Notes under the pieces: model-generated | What the model saw: the letters and a program-made list of their open reading frames with translations, nothing else | Databases searched by the model: none | Told to the model about the DNA's origin: nothing | Made by a program: the position numbers and the translations under genes | From: Candidatus Phycosocius spiralis | GTDB lineage: Bacteria; Pseudomonadota; Alphaproteobacteria; Caulobacterales; Aquidulcibacteraceae | Reading direction: 5' to 3' | DNA length: 64,000 nucleotides | NCBI RefSeq assembly: GCF_030158815.1 | Contig: NZ_BPFZ01000009.1 | Span: forward strand, 1 to 64,000 | Shown here: one piece after another, positions 27,111-36,665 of the stretch | Layout of the letters: every line of letters begins with the position of its first letter | Position numbering within the stretch: the first letter of the stretch is position 1

Positions 27111-28306
27111 TGGCCTCTTTTCAGACTTGGCCGAGCAAAGCCCAAAAGGGTGAGCAAAGTAACCAGTCCAGCCAGTGCCCAAAAGACCCCACTCCAATAA
27201 CCACCTGCCCCAAACCGATCATAAAATGTTCCAGCCGCCATGCTTGAAACGCCCATCATAGGTGACATGATCAAAGAAGAACCCAATTGTTGACCACTTG
27301 GTCGTGATTCAACCGCAATCTCATCCTCGATCAGGTGCATGAAGCCCATATGGGTTGCAGCAAAAGATAAAGCGTGCAGTCCTTGGACTATAAAGGTGAT
27401 CACCAAACCTGGGCTTAGCGCTAAGACACTCCATCGCACCACACTGGCGCAACCACCCCACAGAATCAGGGCTTCGGGCTTAAAATGGTTCAGGCGCCCT
27501 GCCAGCAATGCAAAAAAGCCAATCTCCATAATCACGCCTGTGGCCCAAAGGCCACCAACTTGGGTGCCCGAAAATCCTTGTTCAAGCCAAAGCTTACTTG
27601 AAAAGCCATAGTAAAAAGCGTGGGCAGCTTGGATGCAGCTTGCGGCAATGATGGCGAGCAAAAATCGCTTGCGTTTTAACAAGCCAAAATTTTCCATCAG
27701 CCGTGTTGTCATAGGGCGAACATTGGGCTTCTGAATAGGTTCTGGCGTGAGCCAACATGCACTCGCAACCGTTAGAATGCATGCAATTGCAAACCAGATG
27801 TAAACAGCGGGAACGCCGAAAGCTTGAATGACCGCCCCGGCCCCAAGATTAGCTGTAACAAACGCCGCCGAAGCGGCGGCACGCGCGCGGGCATATGGCC
27901 AACGGTAAGAGTGGGCGGTAACACGCATAATGCCCGCCTCCCCAAAGGGAAATAGGCATTGAAACATAACCCCCGCCAGAAAGCACGCCAGCGCCACAGG
28001 CCAGAAGACACCCAGAAATGGTAAACTGAGATAGCCAAGAGCGGTTGCCGCTGAAAAAACAATCAAAGGCGTGCGTCGATCGGACCGCCCTTCCGCCCAG
28101 GCCGCAGCCAATGGACCAACCAGAATGCGGCCAAAACTGGATGAAGCGAGTATGACCCCAATTTGCGCGCCGGTTAGGCCCTTTGTTGTCGCAAGCCAAA
28201 CTGGCAGATAAGGTAAAATTGCCCCCAACGAGACATGCGCCAGCATCATAAAAAGGGTCATACGCGCGATCAACGGCATGGTACGGGCATAGGGTGCTAT
28301 GCCCAT
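27107..28306 (-). CDS. MFS transporter (HcaT/LacY-like MFS_1 group)
   Basis: About 400 residues with twelve predicted helices. The N-terminal half reads LGAILPYLPVWLATTKGLTG and the helix 2-3 loop AWAEGRSDRRTPL matches the MFS signature. The halves are joined by a basic loop (LMENFGLLKRKRF). The nearest named relatives by pattern are 3-phenylpropionate/nucleoside-type permeases, but the substrate is unknown; the peptide-related neighbours make a small peptide or its product conceivable. The frame is open from a TTG at 28321; ATGs at 28306 and 28279 are candidates with no clear ribosome site, so the start is uncertain. Confidence 0.85.
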   Translation of the reverse strand: MGIAPYARTMPLIARMTLFMMLAHVSLGAILPYLPVWLATTKGLTGAQIGVILASSSFGRILVGPLAAAWAEGRSDRRTPLIVFSAATALGYLSLPFLGVFWPVALACFLAGVMFQCLFPFGEAGIMRVTAHSYRWPYARARAAASAAFVTANLGAGAVIQAFGVPAVYIWFAIACILTVASACWLTPEPIQKPNVRPMTTRLMENFGLLKRKRFLLAIIAASCIQAAHAFYYGFSSKLWLEQGFSGTQVGGLWATGVIMEIGFFALLAGRLNHFKPEALILWGGCASVVRWSVLALSPGLVITFIVQGLHALSFAATHMGFMHLIEDEIAVESRPSGQQLGSSLIMSPMMGVSSMAAGTFYDRFGAGGYWSGVFWALAGLVTLLTLLGFARPSLKRGH

Positions 28307-28363
28307 AAACGGCAAGGTCAAAGCGCACCTTATCGCTCATGCAACAAAGTGCGCTCTCAAGGC

Positions 28364-30436
28364 TTACTTACTTTTCAATTCCGCCACCAAGCGATCGGCT
28401 TTATAGATCTTACGCAAGGCTTCTGTGATGGAGGCGGTGGTCACAGAGACCGTGCGGTTTAACCGCCCGTCATAGGCATAATTGCCACCCAGCGAGTGAA
28501 TATTGCCATCAAAGACCGCCCCAACGACGCGCCCTTGCTTATCGATCAAAGGCGAGCCAGAATTACCGCCAATAATATCATTGGTGCTCACAATATTGAA
28601 CGGGGTTGATTGATCCAAACTTGACTTTGCGGCAAGCCAAGATGGGGCGGCAACGTATGGAAATTCACCTGAAGCGCGCTCAAAATAACCCCCTATAGTG
28701 GTCGTCGCGGGTACGGTAACGCCCGCATAGTTCCAGCCCTTCACGACGCCATAGGATAGACGCAAGGTAAAGGTCGCATCGGGATAGACATTGGTACCGT
28801 AAATAGCAAAGCGCGCTTTGGCGATTTTTTCGGCTGCCTGAGAAATCGGTCCATTCACCTCTTGGTTCATTTTAACATTGATCGCCCGTGCATCGGTTTC
28901 AGCGCGACGCGCCAAGACAATCAAAGGATCAGTGGAGGCATCAATGGCAGCTTTCCCGCCTTTGATCAAAGCTTCACGAGCGGCCTTATCTGTCAGCTTC
29001 GTGCCAGCAATCGCGCGTGCAGCCAGCCCTTCAGGGCTCTCAGCACCCAACAAGCGCTTGATCGAAGGATTATCAGCGGTCAGATATTCGCGCGCTTTAG
29101 AAAGCCACAATTCTAGGCCTATAACCTCCATGTCCTTATAGATGGGGGTTTCGGTTAGAAGCTGCTTCTCGGTTTGTCCTATCGCCGCGTCAGAAAAGCC
29201 GGGCAATCTTTCAGCTAATGGCTTAGCACGTTCATTGGCGATGCGCACCAATTGCCGGGCAGCACCATAGAGTCCTGAAATTGAACCCGCACGCGCTTCC
29301 AAAAACTCATGCTCCAAGAAAAGATCTTGCTGCTTGGTCAAAGCGGCATCAATCTCTGCCCAGGGATCGCCAATTGTGGCCAATAGTTTTGGATTGGCGC
29401 GAACTTTAGCTTTCAGATTGGCTTCTTCCTTTTCTTTGATTGCGAAAAAATGGGGGTCCATTAGGGCGCGCTGCTGGCCATATTGGGCTTTAAAACTATT
29501 TTCAACACCAAAGAGGGTTTCCTCGGCACTACGCTTGGCCTCGTCATTTTTGGTGCGATATTCGATCAAACGCCCACGCAATTCTGAGCGGACCAATTGG
29601 CGGGTAAGGAGGCGATAGTCGCGCTCGAACTTCAATTGGCTGGTGGTCCGCAAACGCTCGGTTGAGCCGGGGTTGCCCGCCACAAAGACCACTTCGCCAT
29701 CTTTTGGCGTTTCTGTCGTCCAGGTCAAATGGGTTGGTGTGGATACAGGCTTGCCGTTCTCATAGGCGCGTAAAAAGGCACTATCGAGATTATAGCGGGG
29801 GAAATTGAAATTGTCGGGGTCACCGCCAAAAAAGCCCATCACGTTTTCGGGCGAGAACACCAAACGGACGTCCTTATAGATCCGATATTTATATAATTTA
29901 TATTGCCCACCTCGAAACAAAGAGATCATGTCGCAGCGAAACAAGTCTTTGTCTGCATCTTTACAAGCTTCTTCTTCCAACTTCGTGATGGCTACACTAC
30001 GAATTTGGGCGACTTTAGAAGCCTCAACGCCTTTCGTTGCGGCTTTCACTTGCGCAGTCTTATCGGTGATGGAGACAAGCACTTCAGCTTCCATTCCAGG
30101 GCAGACCTTTTCGTCTGTCAAAGTGGCCGCTAAGAACCCTTTCAAACCATAATCTCTTTCCGCGCTAGATAAATCTGCGACGCACGAAGAGGCGCAATGC
30201 CAATTGGTCAAAATTAGACCCGTATCAGAAACCAAGCTTGCCGAGCAGCCAACCGAAAGCCGAACCGCTGATTGTTGAACCTTGGTCAACCAAGCTTGAT
30301 CTGGTGCAAAGCCATAGGTCGATTTCATTTTCGCCGCTGGGAAAGCGTCAAATGTCCACATGCCTTCGTCCGCACGGGCCCCACTGCTGAGAAGTAAAGC
30401 GCTTAGGCTTGCTGCAAGTAAAAACTTAGAATTCAT
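28364..30436 (-). CDS. S46-family dipeptidyl-peptidase (DPP7-like)
   Basis: A 690-residue exported serine peptidase: signal peptide (cleavage after GARA) then the S46 domain. His80 (TNWHCA) and Ser626 (GGNSGSP) of the triad are present. The residue 18 after the nucleophile, which sets P1 choice in this family (Gly in DPP7, Arg in DPP11), is Gly in VFDGN, so I expect preference for hydrophobic P1 residues rather than Asp/Glu. It would release dipeptides from oligopeptide N-termini in the periplasm. Nearby epimerase and DUF2817 genes could use those dipeptides. Length is normal for the family (about 700-720). Confidence 0.93.
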   Translation of the reverse strand: MNSKFLLAASLSALLLSSGARADEGMWTFDAFPAAKMKSTYGFAPDQAWLTKVQQSAVRLSVGCSASLVSDTGLILTNWHCASSCVADLSSAERDYGLKGFLAATLTDEKVCPGMEAEVLVSITDKTAQVKAATKGVEASKVAQIRSVAITKLEEEACKDADKDLFRCDMISLFRGGQYKLYKYRIYKDVRLVFSPENVMGFFGGDPDNFNFPRYNLDSAFLRAYENGKPVSTPTHLTWTTETPKDGEVVFVAGNPGSTERLRTTSQLKFERDYRLLTRQLVRSELRGRLIEYRTKNDEAKRSAEETLFGVENSFKAQYGQQRALMDPHFFAIKEKEEANLKAKVRANPKLLATIGDPWAEIDAALTKQQDLFLEHEFLEARAGSISGLYGAARQLVRIANERAKPLAERLPGFSDAAIGQTEKQLLTETPIYKDMEVIGLELWLSKAREYLTADNPSIKRLLGAESPEGLAARAIAGTKLTDKAAREALIKGGKAAIDASTDPLIVLARRAETDARAINVKMNQEVNGPISQAAEKIAKARFAIYGTNVYPDATFTLRLSYGVVKGWNYAGVTVPATTTIGGYFERASGEFPYVAAPSWLAAKSSLDQSTPFNIVSTNDIIGGNSGSPLIDKQGRVVGAVFDGNIHSLGGNYAYDGRLNRTVSVTTASITEALRKIYKADRLVAELKSK

Positions 30437-30669
30437 CGACTTAAATCCTTTATTGGCCTGTCACACCATGCGCCAAGGCATCTAAAATCCTAGCGTGGCG
30501 TCTTGGCAGACAAAAGGGGATTAACAGGATAATGTCTAACAATTTGCAGATCAGGTATAAATCAAGCGTAAATCAAGCCATGCCACTTTCCCTTGACGCC
30601 CGCGTAAGCTGTAGGCAAGGCAACTTTATAATTCAATGCCAACAACTATAATACTCAGGAGAGATGGGG

Positions 30670-31575
30670 ATGTCAGATATTCGCTTTGATGGCCAAGTTG
30701 CCATTGTGACTGGTGCCGGTGGTGGTCTGGGCAAGCAGCATGCTCTAGAGCTTGCGCGGCGCGGGGCCAAAGTTGTGGTCAATGATCTTGGCGGCGCGAT
30801 GGATGGTACCGGGGGCAATTCGGCGGCGGCACAAGCCGTTGTCGCTGAGATTGAAGCCTTTGGCGGAGAGGCCATCGCCAATGGAGCCTCTGTTACCGAC
30901 GATGCGGGTGTCGCCAATATGGTCGCCCAAGTCATGGAAAAGTGGGGGCGGATTGATGTATTGATCGCCAACGCTGGCATTTTACGCGACAAAAGCTTCT
31001 CCAAAATGGAGATCGCCGATTTTGAAGTGGTGATGAATGTGCATCTGATGGGCACAGTAAAGCCCGTCAAAGCTATCTGGGAAATCATGAAGGCCCAAAA
31101 CTATGGCCGCATTGTTGTGACCACTTCATCGAGCGGCATGTACGGCAATTTTGGCCAAACCAATTATGGTGCCGCGAAACTAGCGCTTTATGGCTTCATG
31201 AATACTCTCAAACTGGAAGGCGCGAAACACAACATCAAGGTCAATGCGATCAGCCCGGTTGCAGCAACACGCATGACAGAAAACCTGATGCCGCCCGCCA
31301 TGCTTGAATTGTTGAAACCAGAATACGTGACCCCTGGGGTGATGTTTCTGGTCAGCGAAGATGCACCGACCGGCACTGTGCTTTCTGCGGGGGCAGGCGT
31401 ATTTGCTGTCGCCAAAATCTATGAAACAGACGGCATTTGTCTAAAGACCGACGGCATTACAGCCGAAGAAGTGCGTGACAATTGGGATCGGATTTGTGAT
31501 CCAGCTGGCCACGAAGCCTATGAGCAAGGTGGCGGTCAGACTGGAAAATTCATGCGCAAACTAGCGGGCGGCTAA
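30670..31575 (+). CDS. SDR-family hydroxyacyl-CoA dehydrogenase-like protein
   Basis: About 301 residues, classical short-chain dehydrogenase/reductase. NAD-binding TGAGGGLG is near residue 14, NAG near position 100, and the active-site pair Tyr166/Lys170 (NYGAAK) is present after the Ser-rich TTSSSGMYG. The N-terminal sequence (FDGQVAIVTGAGGGLGKQHA, VVNDLGGAMDG) resembles the dehydrogenase part of peroxisomal multifunctional enzyme type 2, so 3-hydroxyacyl-CoA is the likely substrate class. I chose the ATG at 30670 because AGGAG sits 8 nt upstream; the ATG at 30664 is too close to it. A short GC hairpin (GCGGGC/GCCCGC) spans the stop codon. Confidence 0.9.
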   Translation: MSDIRFDGQVAIVTGAGGGLGKQHALELARRGAKVVVNDLGGAMDGTGGNSAAAQAVVAEIEAFGGEAIANGASVTDDAGVANMVAQVMEKWGRIDVLIANAGILRDKSFSKMEIADFEVVMNVHLMGTVKPVKAIWEIMKAQNYGRIVVTTSSSGMYGNFGQTNYGAAKLALYGFMNTLKLEGAKHNIKVNAISPVAATRMTENLMPPAMLELLKPEYVTPGVMFLVSEDAPTGTVLSAGAGVFAVAKIYETDGICLKTDGITAEEVRDNWDRICDPAGHEAYEQGGGQTGKFMRKLAGG

Positions 31576-31636
31576 GCCCGCGCATTTGCCTTCTTTAGCT
31601 TTTGCATGCTTGGCCCTGTGCAAACCCAATCTCGAC

Positions 31637-31927
31637 CTAAAAAATCGCAGGGCCTCGCATAATCTTGGGCGGATGCGCCAGAAAATGTCCAATTTTACCA
31701 CCCAGTGCCGCCATATGCTCGGTCTTGGCATGTGCATCGAAAGCAGCTTGATCTGCGTAAAGTTCCAACATGAAATAGTCATCTTCAGCTAGAGCACTTT
31801 TGCACAATTGATAAACCGTGGCACCAGGCTCTGTGGCTTTTACCTTGGTCACAAACTCTGTCATCAAGGCCTCAAATTCTGCCTGTTTCCCGGGCTGAAT
31901 GGTAAAATGGGCGTAAATTCCGATCAT
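31637..31927 (-). CDS. Antibiotic-biosynthesis-monooxygenase (ABM) domain protein
   Basis: A 96-residue ferredoxin-like dimeric alpha/beta-barrel protein. Family pattern: IYAHFTIQPGKQAEFE at the start, EPGATVYQL in the middle, and YADQAAFDAHAKTEH near the end. Such proteins act as small oxygenases for quinone-like compounds or as stress proteins (YgiN-like). The reaction cannot be named. It stands convergent to the SDR gene, and no co-transcribed gene is obvious. Confidence 0.88.
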   Translation of the reverse strand: MIGIYAHFTIQPGKQAEFEALMTEFVTKVKATEPGATVYQLCKSALAEDDYFMLELYADQAAFDAHAKTEHMAALGGKIGHFLAHPPKIMRGPAIF

Positions 31928-32000
31928 GCTATCTCTCCATTGTGATGGTTGCGTTAGCTCTCGACTTGGTTCGAGTGAGGGGCAGCTAGAACAAGGTGCA

Positions 32001-32492
32001 TTATTTGCTACAGGCCTTCATAAAGACCGGTAACACATTGGCGGAATGGCCAGACACACTTTGATAGACAACCTCACCCGACATTAAGGTCAAATCACTT
32101 GCCGCTAGAATAGTTGCAGCAACTCCGGAACGATCTAAACCAATCTGGCCTTCAACTAGCTTGCGGTCACTCGCCCGCATACCGCCTTGGCGACGCACTT
32201 GTTCAAACCTGATTTGGCCGCCAGAAGTTTTAAGTATCAAATCTGGATTTGGTTTAGGATTAGCAAACACATGCGCGCGTAAAGTCACCTCGCCATTGCC
32301 ATCGCACCAAAGCACCAAATCAGGTGCCGCTCCTGGCCGGGCCAAAAAGACAGCTGCACCGCCTTGTTGCTCTACCAAACGCCAGCTCAAGGTTCCACCA
32401 CTTCTACCTCGGTCACGTGGATCTTGATAGGCATCGCCTAGGTCGCAAGCGCCTAGCGCGGCAAGCCCAAGCCAGCAAACAAGTTGCTTCAT
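32001..32492 (-). CDS. Hypothetical lipoprotein downstream of the enoyl-CoA hydratase gene
   Basis: About 163 residues with a lipoprotein signal (MKQLVCWLGLAALGAC, lipobox LGAC). The mature part begins DLGDAYQDPRDRG and looks all-beta, with no recognised family. The ATG at 32492 overlaps the hydratase TGA by 4 nt (ATGA), so the two are translationally coupled; the frame from 32507 lies in the hydratase gene. Function unknown. Confidence 0.75.
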   Translation of the reverse strand: MKQLVCWLGLAALGACDLGDAYQDPRDRGRSGGTLSWRLVEQQGGAAVFLARPGAAPDLVLWCDGNGEVTLRAHVFANPKPNPDLILKTSGGQIRFEQVRRQGGMRASDRKLVEGQIGLDRSGVAATILAASDLTLMSGEVVYQSVSGHSANVLPVFMKACSK

Positions 32493-33286
32493 TGGCCGGT
32501 GAAGCATGGCGTTCGCTTTTCAAGAACAGCTGCCACCCCTTCTGCATGGTCGCTGGTATGATGCATTAAACCTTGCGAAGCCGCCGATAATTCCATGATG
32601 GTCTCAAATTGAGCACTTTGTCCCTGCCGCATCAGGGCCTTGGTCACCCGCAAAGCATGCACGGGTTGGTTGGCGATTTTTTGAGCTATGCTGCGCGCTT
32701 CGTCCATCAAGGCTTCAGGTGATACCACGCGGGTAACAAAGCCCCATTCGCGTGCGGTCTCTGCATCAATCACCTCTCCGGTAAACAAAAGCTCACACGC
32801 CCTGCTCCAGCCAATAATGCGTGGTGTCAGCCATGCGCCGCCATCACCTGGGATCAAGCCAAGTTTCAAGAAAGTGACGCCAAATTTTGCTGTTTCACTC
32901 GCTATTCGGATATCTCCCATGCAAGCAACATCACACCCAAGCCCGATCGCAGGGCCATTCACTGCACTGATTAAGGGTACTTCAAGGTTCCATAAGGCTT
33001 TAATGATTTTATGGATATTGCCACGATAGGATTCGCGAATTTCAGCTGGACTGCCTGCAAAAGCACCGCTTCGTTCCTTCATCGCTTTAACATCGCCACC
33101 AGCAGAAAACGCCCTGCCCTCACCGGTCAGGATCGCAACTTTGATGGCACGATCGGCATTGATAACGCCACACAAACCTGAAATCACATCGCCGTCGCCA
33201 ACTTGGCCCAATGCATTCAAGGTATCAGGACGCGTGATCGTAATGGTGGCAATTGCCCCATTTTTTTCCAATTTAGCTACTGCCAT
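32489..33286 (-). CDS. Enoyl-CoA hydratase/isomerase family protein
   Basis: A 265-residue crotonase-fold protein. The oxyanion hole region is FSAGGDVKAMKE and the second is AVNGPAIGLGCDVACMGDIRIA. The catalytic loop reads GLIPGDGGAWLTPRIIG, where an Asp replaces one of the usual Glu residues, as in several isomerase-like members. Beta-oxidation is the likely setting, alongside the SDR gene at 30.7 kb. It is followed, with a 4-nt overlap, by a lipoprotein gene. Exact substrate length unknown. Confidence 0.92.
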   Translation of the reverse strand: MAVAKLEKNGAIATITITRPDTLNALGQVGDGDVISGLCGVINADRAIKVAILTGEGRAFSAGGDVKAMKERSGAFAGSPAEIRESYRGNIHKIIKALWNLEVPLISAVNGPAIGLGCDVACMGDIRIASETAKFGVTFLKLGLIPGDGGAWLTPRIIGWSRACELLFTGEVIDAETAREWGFVTRVVSPEALMDEARSIAQKIANQPVHALRVTKALMRQGQSAQFETIMELSAASQGLMHHTSDHAEGVAAVLEKRTPCFTGQ

Positions 33287-33465
33287 ACCAAAACTCCAAT
33301 CTTATCAAACAAAAGCAAAGTGATCGTAGCCAGAAGGCTAATATTTTTCCTTAGTTTTTATATTTATAATGTAATGTCAAAAAAGATCATGCTCCCATAA
33401 AATAAACGATTCTTTAGTTTTATTCATATCCAATAAGAGTGGATACCAATTGCTCGAGGAATACT

Positions 33466-35118
33466 ATGTTTCTGTACTTTACCAGACATGCACCAGTTGC
33501 CCAAAAAATCAAAATCTCCTTTGGAATTCTCATTGTTATGGTAACTGTCGCCCTTGGCTTCCTTGCTTTGGAAGCCAAGAATATGCAAAGTCAAGTCAAC
33601 AATTATCTGATGATTGCCAACGAGTCGATGGTCGTAAGCAAGGCTGCTGAGCAATTCCAAACAATGCGCATCCACGCCTTAAAATTTGAAGCAAATTCCA
33701 ACATCGATGAGCTTAAAAAGGTCCGACAACTCAAGATAGAAGTCATCGACGCATTGAAAAAAGCCCGTCAATTGACAACCAGCTCTAAAAGGAAAGCTCT
33801 CATTACGACTATGATTGATTTAACCAATCAATATGTGGCTGTTGCAGAACGTATCAAGATTGATGTCAAGGCCGTTGCACTACGTAACCAGATAGGTCCA
33901 AAACTTGGCGATGTGAGTGAGGCCCTCCTGAACCAAACCGAAGCAGAACAAAATCGAATTGGTTCTTTATTGAGTGAAAAACTGGTAGAGACAGTCAATC
34001 ATTCCATCATTATGATTGTTGTCAATCTGATTGTTGGTGGTGCGATGGCTTTATTCCTCTCCAATATCATTGCCAACCCATTTGCGCGAACAACTGAGCT
34101 GATGGAAGAAGTTGCCAAAGGCAAGATTGACACGAGTGTCGATGATCTAGACCGGCGCGATGATGTGGGTAGGCTTCGTAAAGCCCTGCAAGTTTTTGTT
34201 GCGAATGCTCGAGAGATGCGTCGCCTTGAGATGACTAATCAAGAGCAACAGAAAGCAACAGAGGCCGAAAAACGTGAACTTATGCTTGAGTTGGCCAATA
34301 ATTTTGATGCCTCTGTCGCACAAGTCGTTGACACGGTGACTGCAGCGGCAACCGAACTTGAAACCACCTCAGAAACATTAAGCAGGACAGCGCAAGAAAC
34401 TTCCACCCACTCCAATGCAGTTGCACGCACCGCAGATACTTCAGCCGCCAATGTTCAGACAGTTGCATCTGCGTCAGAAGAAATGTCGGCATCGATTTCT
34501 GAAATTGCAAACCAAGTTCAAATGGCTGCACAGATCGCCCGTGAAGCGGAACGAAAAGCATCAGAAACCAATGCGACTGTGATTGCTTTGTCCGAGGCGG
34601 CCGGAAAAATTGGTGAAGTTGTCAGCTTGATCTCAGATATTGCGAGCCAAACCAATTTGTTGGCTCTTAACGCCACCATTGAAGCGGCCCGCGCAGGTGA
34701 AGCAGGCAAGGGCTTTGCTGTGGTTGCGTCCGAAGTTAAAAGCTTGGCAGAACAGACGGCCAAAGCAACCGAAGAAATTAGTTCCCAAATCAATGGTGTT
34801 CAAAATGCTACCCAATTGGCCGTTGGTGCGATCGACAGTATTTCAAGCACGATTGTAGAAATCAACGAAATCTCGGCAACCATTTCTACTTCGGTGGAAC
34901 AGCAAATGATTGCTGTACGCGAAATCACTCAAAACACGTCCGATGTGGCTGCTGCAACTTCAGAAGTTAGCCAAGCTATTGGCCTGGTTCAGCAAGGCTC
35001 CACAGAAACAGGCGCTGCAGCCGAACAAAGCCTCGCCGCAGCTCGTGAATTGGGGGTGCAAGCCGTTAATCTAAAGCGCGCGGTGGTAAGCTTTCTAGAT
35101 CAGGTGAGGGCAGCTTAA
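33466..35118 (+). CDS. Methyl-accepting chemotaxis protein
   Basis: About 550 residues. TM1 (residues 17-37, [20 protein letters not shown]) and TM2 (about 185-205, [17 protein letters not shown]) flank a helical periplasmic sensor domain of about 145 residues. A HAMP domain follows, then the long cytoplasmic coiled coil with the conserved hairpin tip [19 protein letters not shown]. The ATG at 33466 has a GAGGAA ribosome site 5 nt upstream, so I chose it over the GTG at 33439. No pentapeptide tether for CheR is seen at the C-terminus (ending FLDQVRAA). Ligand unknown; no che genes are in the window. Confidence 0.94.
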   Translation: MFLYFTRHAPVAQKIKISFGILIVMVTVALGFLALEAKNMQSQVNNYLMIANESMVVSKAAEQFQTMRIHALKFEANSNIDELKKVRQLKIEVIDALKKARQLTTSSKRKALITTMIDLTNQYVAVAERIKIDVKAVALRNQIGPKLGDVSEALLNQTEAEQNRIGSLLSEKLVETVNHSIIMIVVNLIVGGAMALFLSNIIANPFARTTELMEEVAKGKIDTSVDDLDRRDDVGRLRKALQVFVANAREMRRLEMTNQEQQKATEAEKRELMLELANNFDASVAQVVDTVTAAATELETTSETLSRTAQETSTHSNAVARTADTSAANVQTVASASEEMSASISEIANQVQMAAQIAREAERKASETNATVIALSEAAGKIGEVVSLISDIASQTNLLALNATIEAARAGEAGKGFAVVASEVKSLAEQTAKATEEISSQINGVQNATQLAVGAIDSISSTIVEINEISATISTSVEQQMIAVREITQNTSDVAAATSEVSQAIGLVQQGSTETGAAAEQSLAAARELGVQAVNLKRAVVSFLDQVRAA

Positions 35119-35261
35119 GCACGATCGAAGTAAGTAGCCAATGATGGGCCCAGATCATGGCGTTAGCACCTCAAACGGTTGATCATTATCATGGAGGACA
35201 AAACCACTGGCAAGGTATAAATGATCGGTGAAAAAATGGGAATTGGCTAGGGTGTAAGGAT

Positions 35262-36665
35262 CTAAATTGGTGTGTTGTCAGGCTTGGGGATTTGAGGCAA
35301 TGTTACATCAAAGGCAATGGTTAAACGCTCGCCTGTTTGAAATGGCTTGGTGGCGTGCCATTGGGTTGATGGGAACAAAACCAAACGCCCGGGCTTTGGC
35401 TCTATATGTGTATAAGCTGGCAAACTAAGGTTCAAATTGGGTGGTGGTGCCCCCAATTCCAGCCAACCAGCAGGCGGTGAACCAAGATTTTCGGTGCTGG
35501 GCAGATCGACATAAAATGCTGAGCTAATAACGCCTTGTGGGTGGGTGTGGGTTGAGTGAAATCCTTTAGACATCAGCCAGACCGACCAGCTGCCCGCAAA
35601 TGCAATGGGTCCGCGCGCACACCCCAACAAAGGGTGACCGAGCTCTTGTGGCGGCAAAGCGTCAAGATAGCCCTTAACCGCTGTCGTAATCCGACCGCGA
35701 ATGACTTGAATGGCTGGGTCATGGTGGAACAGGATTTGGCCATCGGTTTGGGTGCCGCCATGCACCGATTGTTCCAGATAGGGTGATTTTGCCTTATGAA
35801 GGTCGCGTAAAACCTGCGCTAAGTTTGCAAGGTCATCGGGCATGAGTGCGATTTCAATAGTCTTGATCAGCTGAGATCCCCGGTCAAGCCAGTGGGCCTT
35901 GGGATCGTCATTCAAGCGCCAGATCAAGCTCAAATAGGGCAGAAACAAGGATTGAGTTTGGCTTTGAAGATGGCGATTCGCAAAAAAAGCTGCCCGCTCA
36001 ATCTCACCCCGCCTTAAGAAGTAACGCACCCGGCATAGATCAAAGCCCGGATCATGCCAATGATCATAACCCACAAACAAATCACGGGATAAATCGGGTT
36101 TGGACTGCTCAAGTTCAATTTGGCTTGCCAGAAACAATCGCGACATGATCAGGCCCTGGGTTTCACCCATGCGGGCCTTTGCAAGGTCCAAAATTTCGCG
36201 AGCTTTGTCCCAATTCTTGGCCAAGGCCATCAGTTGAAACCACGCTAAATGCAGCCCCATGTTAGTGGGTTGGCGGGCGCAGGCATTAGCGTAATTGGCG
36301 CCAATGGGATGGCCGCAAATGGTTCGGATTTTGGACAATAAAGCATGGCCAGCTAACCAGTCGGGGTGGCGGATCAGATTTTCTTCCACCAAGCCGATTG
36401 CGCGATCGGTTTGCCCCTCTTGAACCAGGGCCGCAGCGTGGTTGTGGGAGATCTGTAAGTTCGACGGATCAAGTCGCGCCGCTTTCTCAAATAGGCCAGC
36501 TGCTGGCCTGCCGGTCTCAAATGCCAATTGTGCATGGCCAAAGGCGGTTACGGGATCTTGGGGCAATAAGGCTGCAGCCTTTTGGATCCAGCCAAAGGCT
36601 TCTTCTGTTTCTTGGCGTTCCCGGCAACCAAAAGCGCGTTGGCGTAACCCAAGCCCATCTTGCAT
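35262..36665 (-). CDS. TPR protein with C-terminal putative 2OG-Fe(II) oxygenase domain
   Basis: A 467-residue protein. The first half has TPR-like helical repeats (AAALLPQDPVTAFGHAQLA, ARLDPSNLQISHNHAAAL). The last 150 residues match the putative 2OG-Fe(II) oxygenase family: THTHPQGVISSAFYVDLP with candidate iron-binding His residues, and the strand pair GRLVLFPSTQWHATKPF followed by ERLTIAFDV with the expected 2OG-binding Arg. Activity is not proved. Its ATG abuts the halogenase stop (TAGATG), so it is co-expressed with it. Together they form a halogenase-oxygenase pair next to a TonB receptor. The substrate is unknown. Confidence 0.8.
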   Translation of the reverse strand: MQDGLGLRQRAFGCRERQETEEAFGWIQKAAALLPQDPVTAFGHAQLAFETGRPAAGLFEKAARLDPSNLQISHNHAAALVQEGQTDRAIGLVEENLIRHPDWLAGHALLSKIRTICGHPIGANYANACARQPTNMGLHLAWFQLMALAKNWDKAREILDLAKARMGETQGLIMSRLFLASQIELEQSKPDLSRDLFVGYDHWHDPGFDLCRVRYFLRRGEIERAAFFANRHLQSQTQSLFLPYLSLIWRLNDDPKAHWLDRGSQLIKTIEIALMPDDLANLAQVLRDLHKAKSPYLEQSVHGGTQTDGQILFHHDPAIQVIRGRITTAVKGYLDALPPQELGHPLLGCARGPIAFAGSWSVWLMSKGFHSTHTHPQGVISSAFYVDLPSTENLGSPPAGWLELGAPPPNLNLSLPAYTHIEPKPGRLVLFPSTQWHATKPFQTGERLTIAFDVTLPQIPKPDNTPI

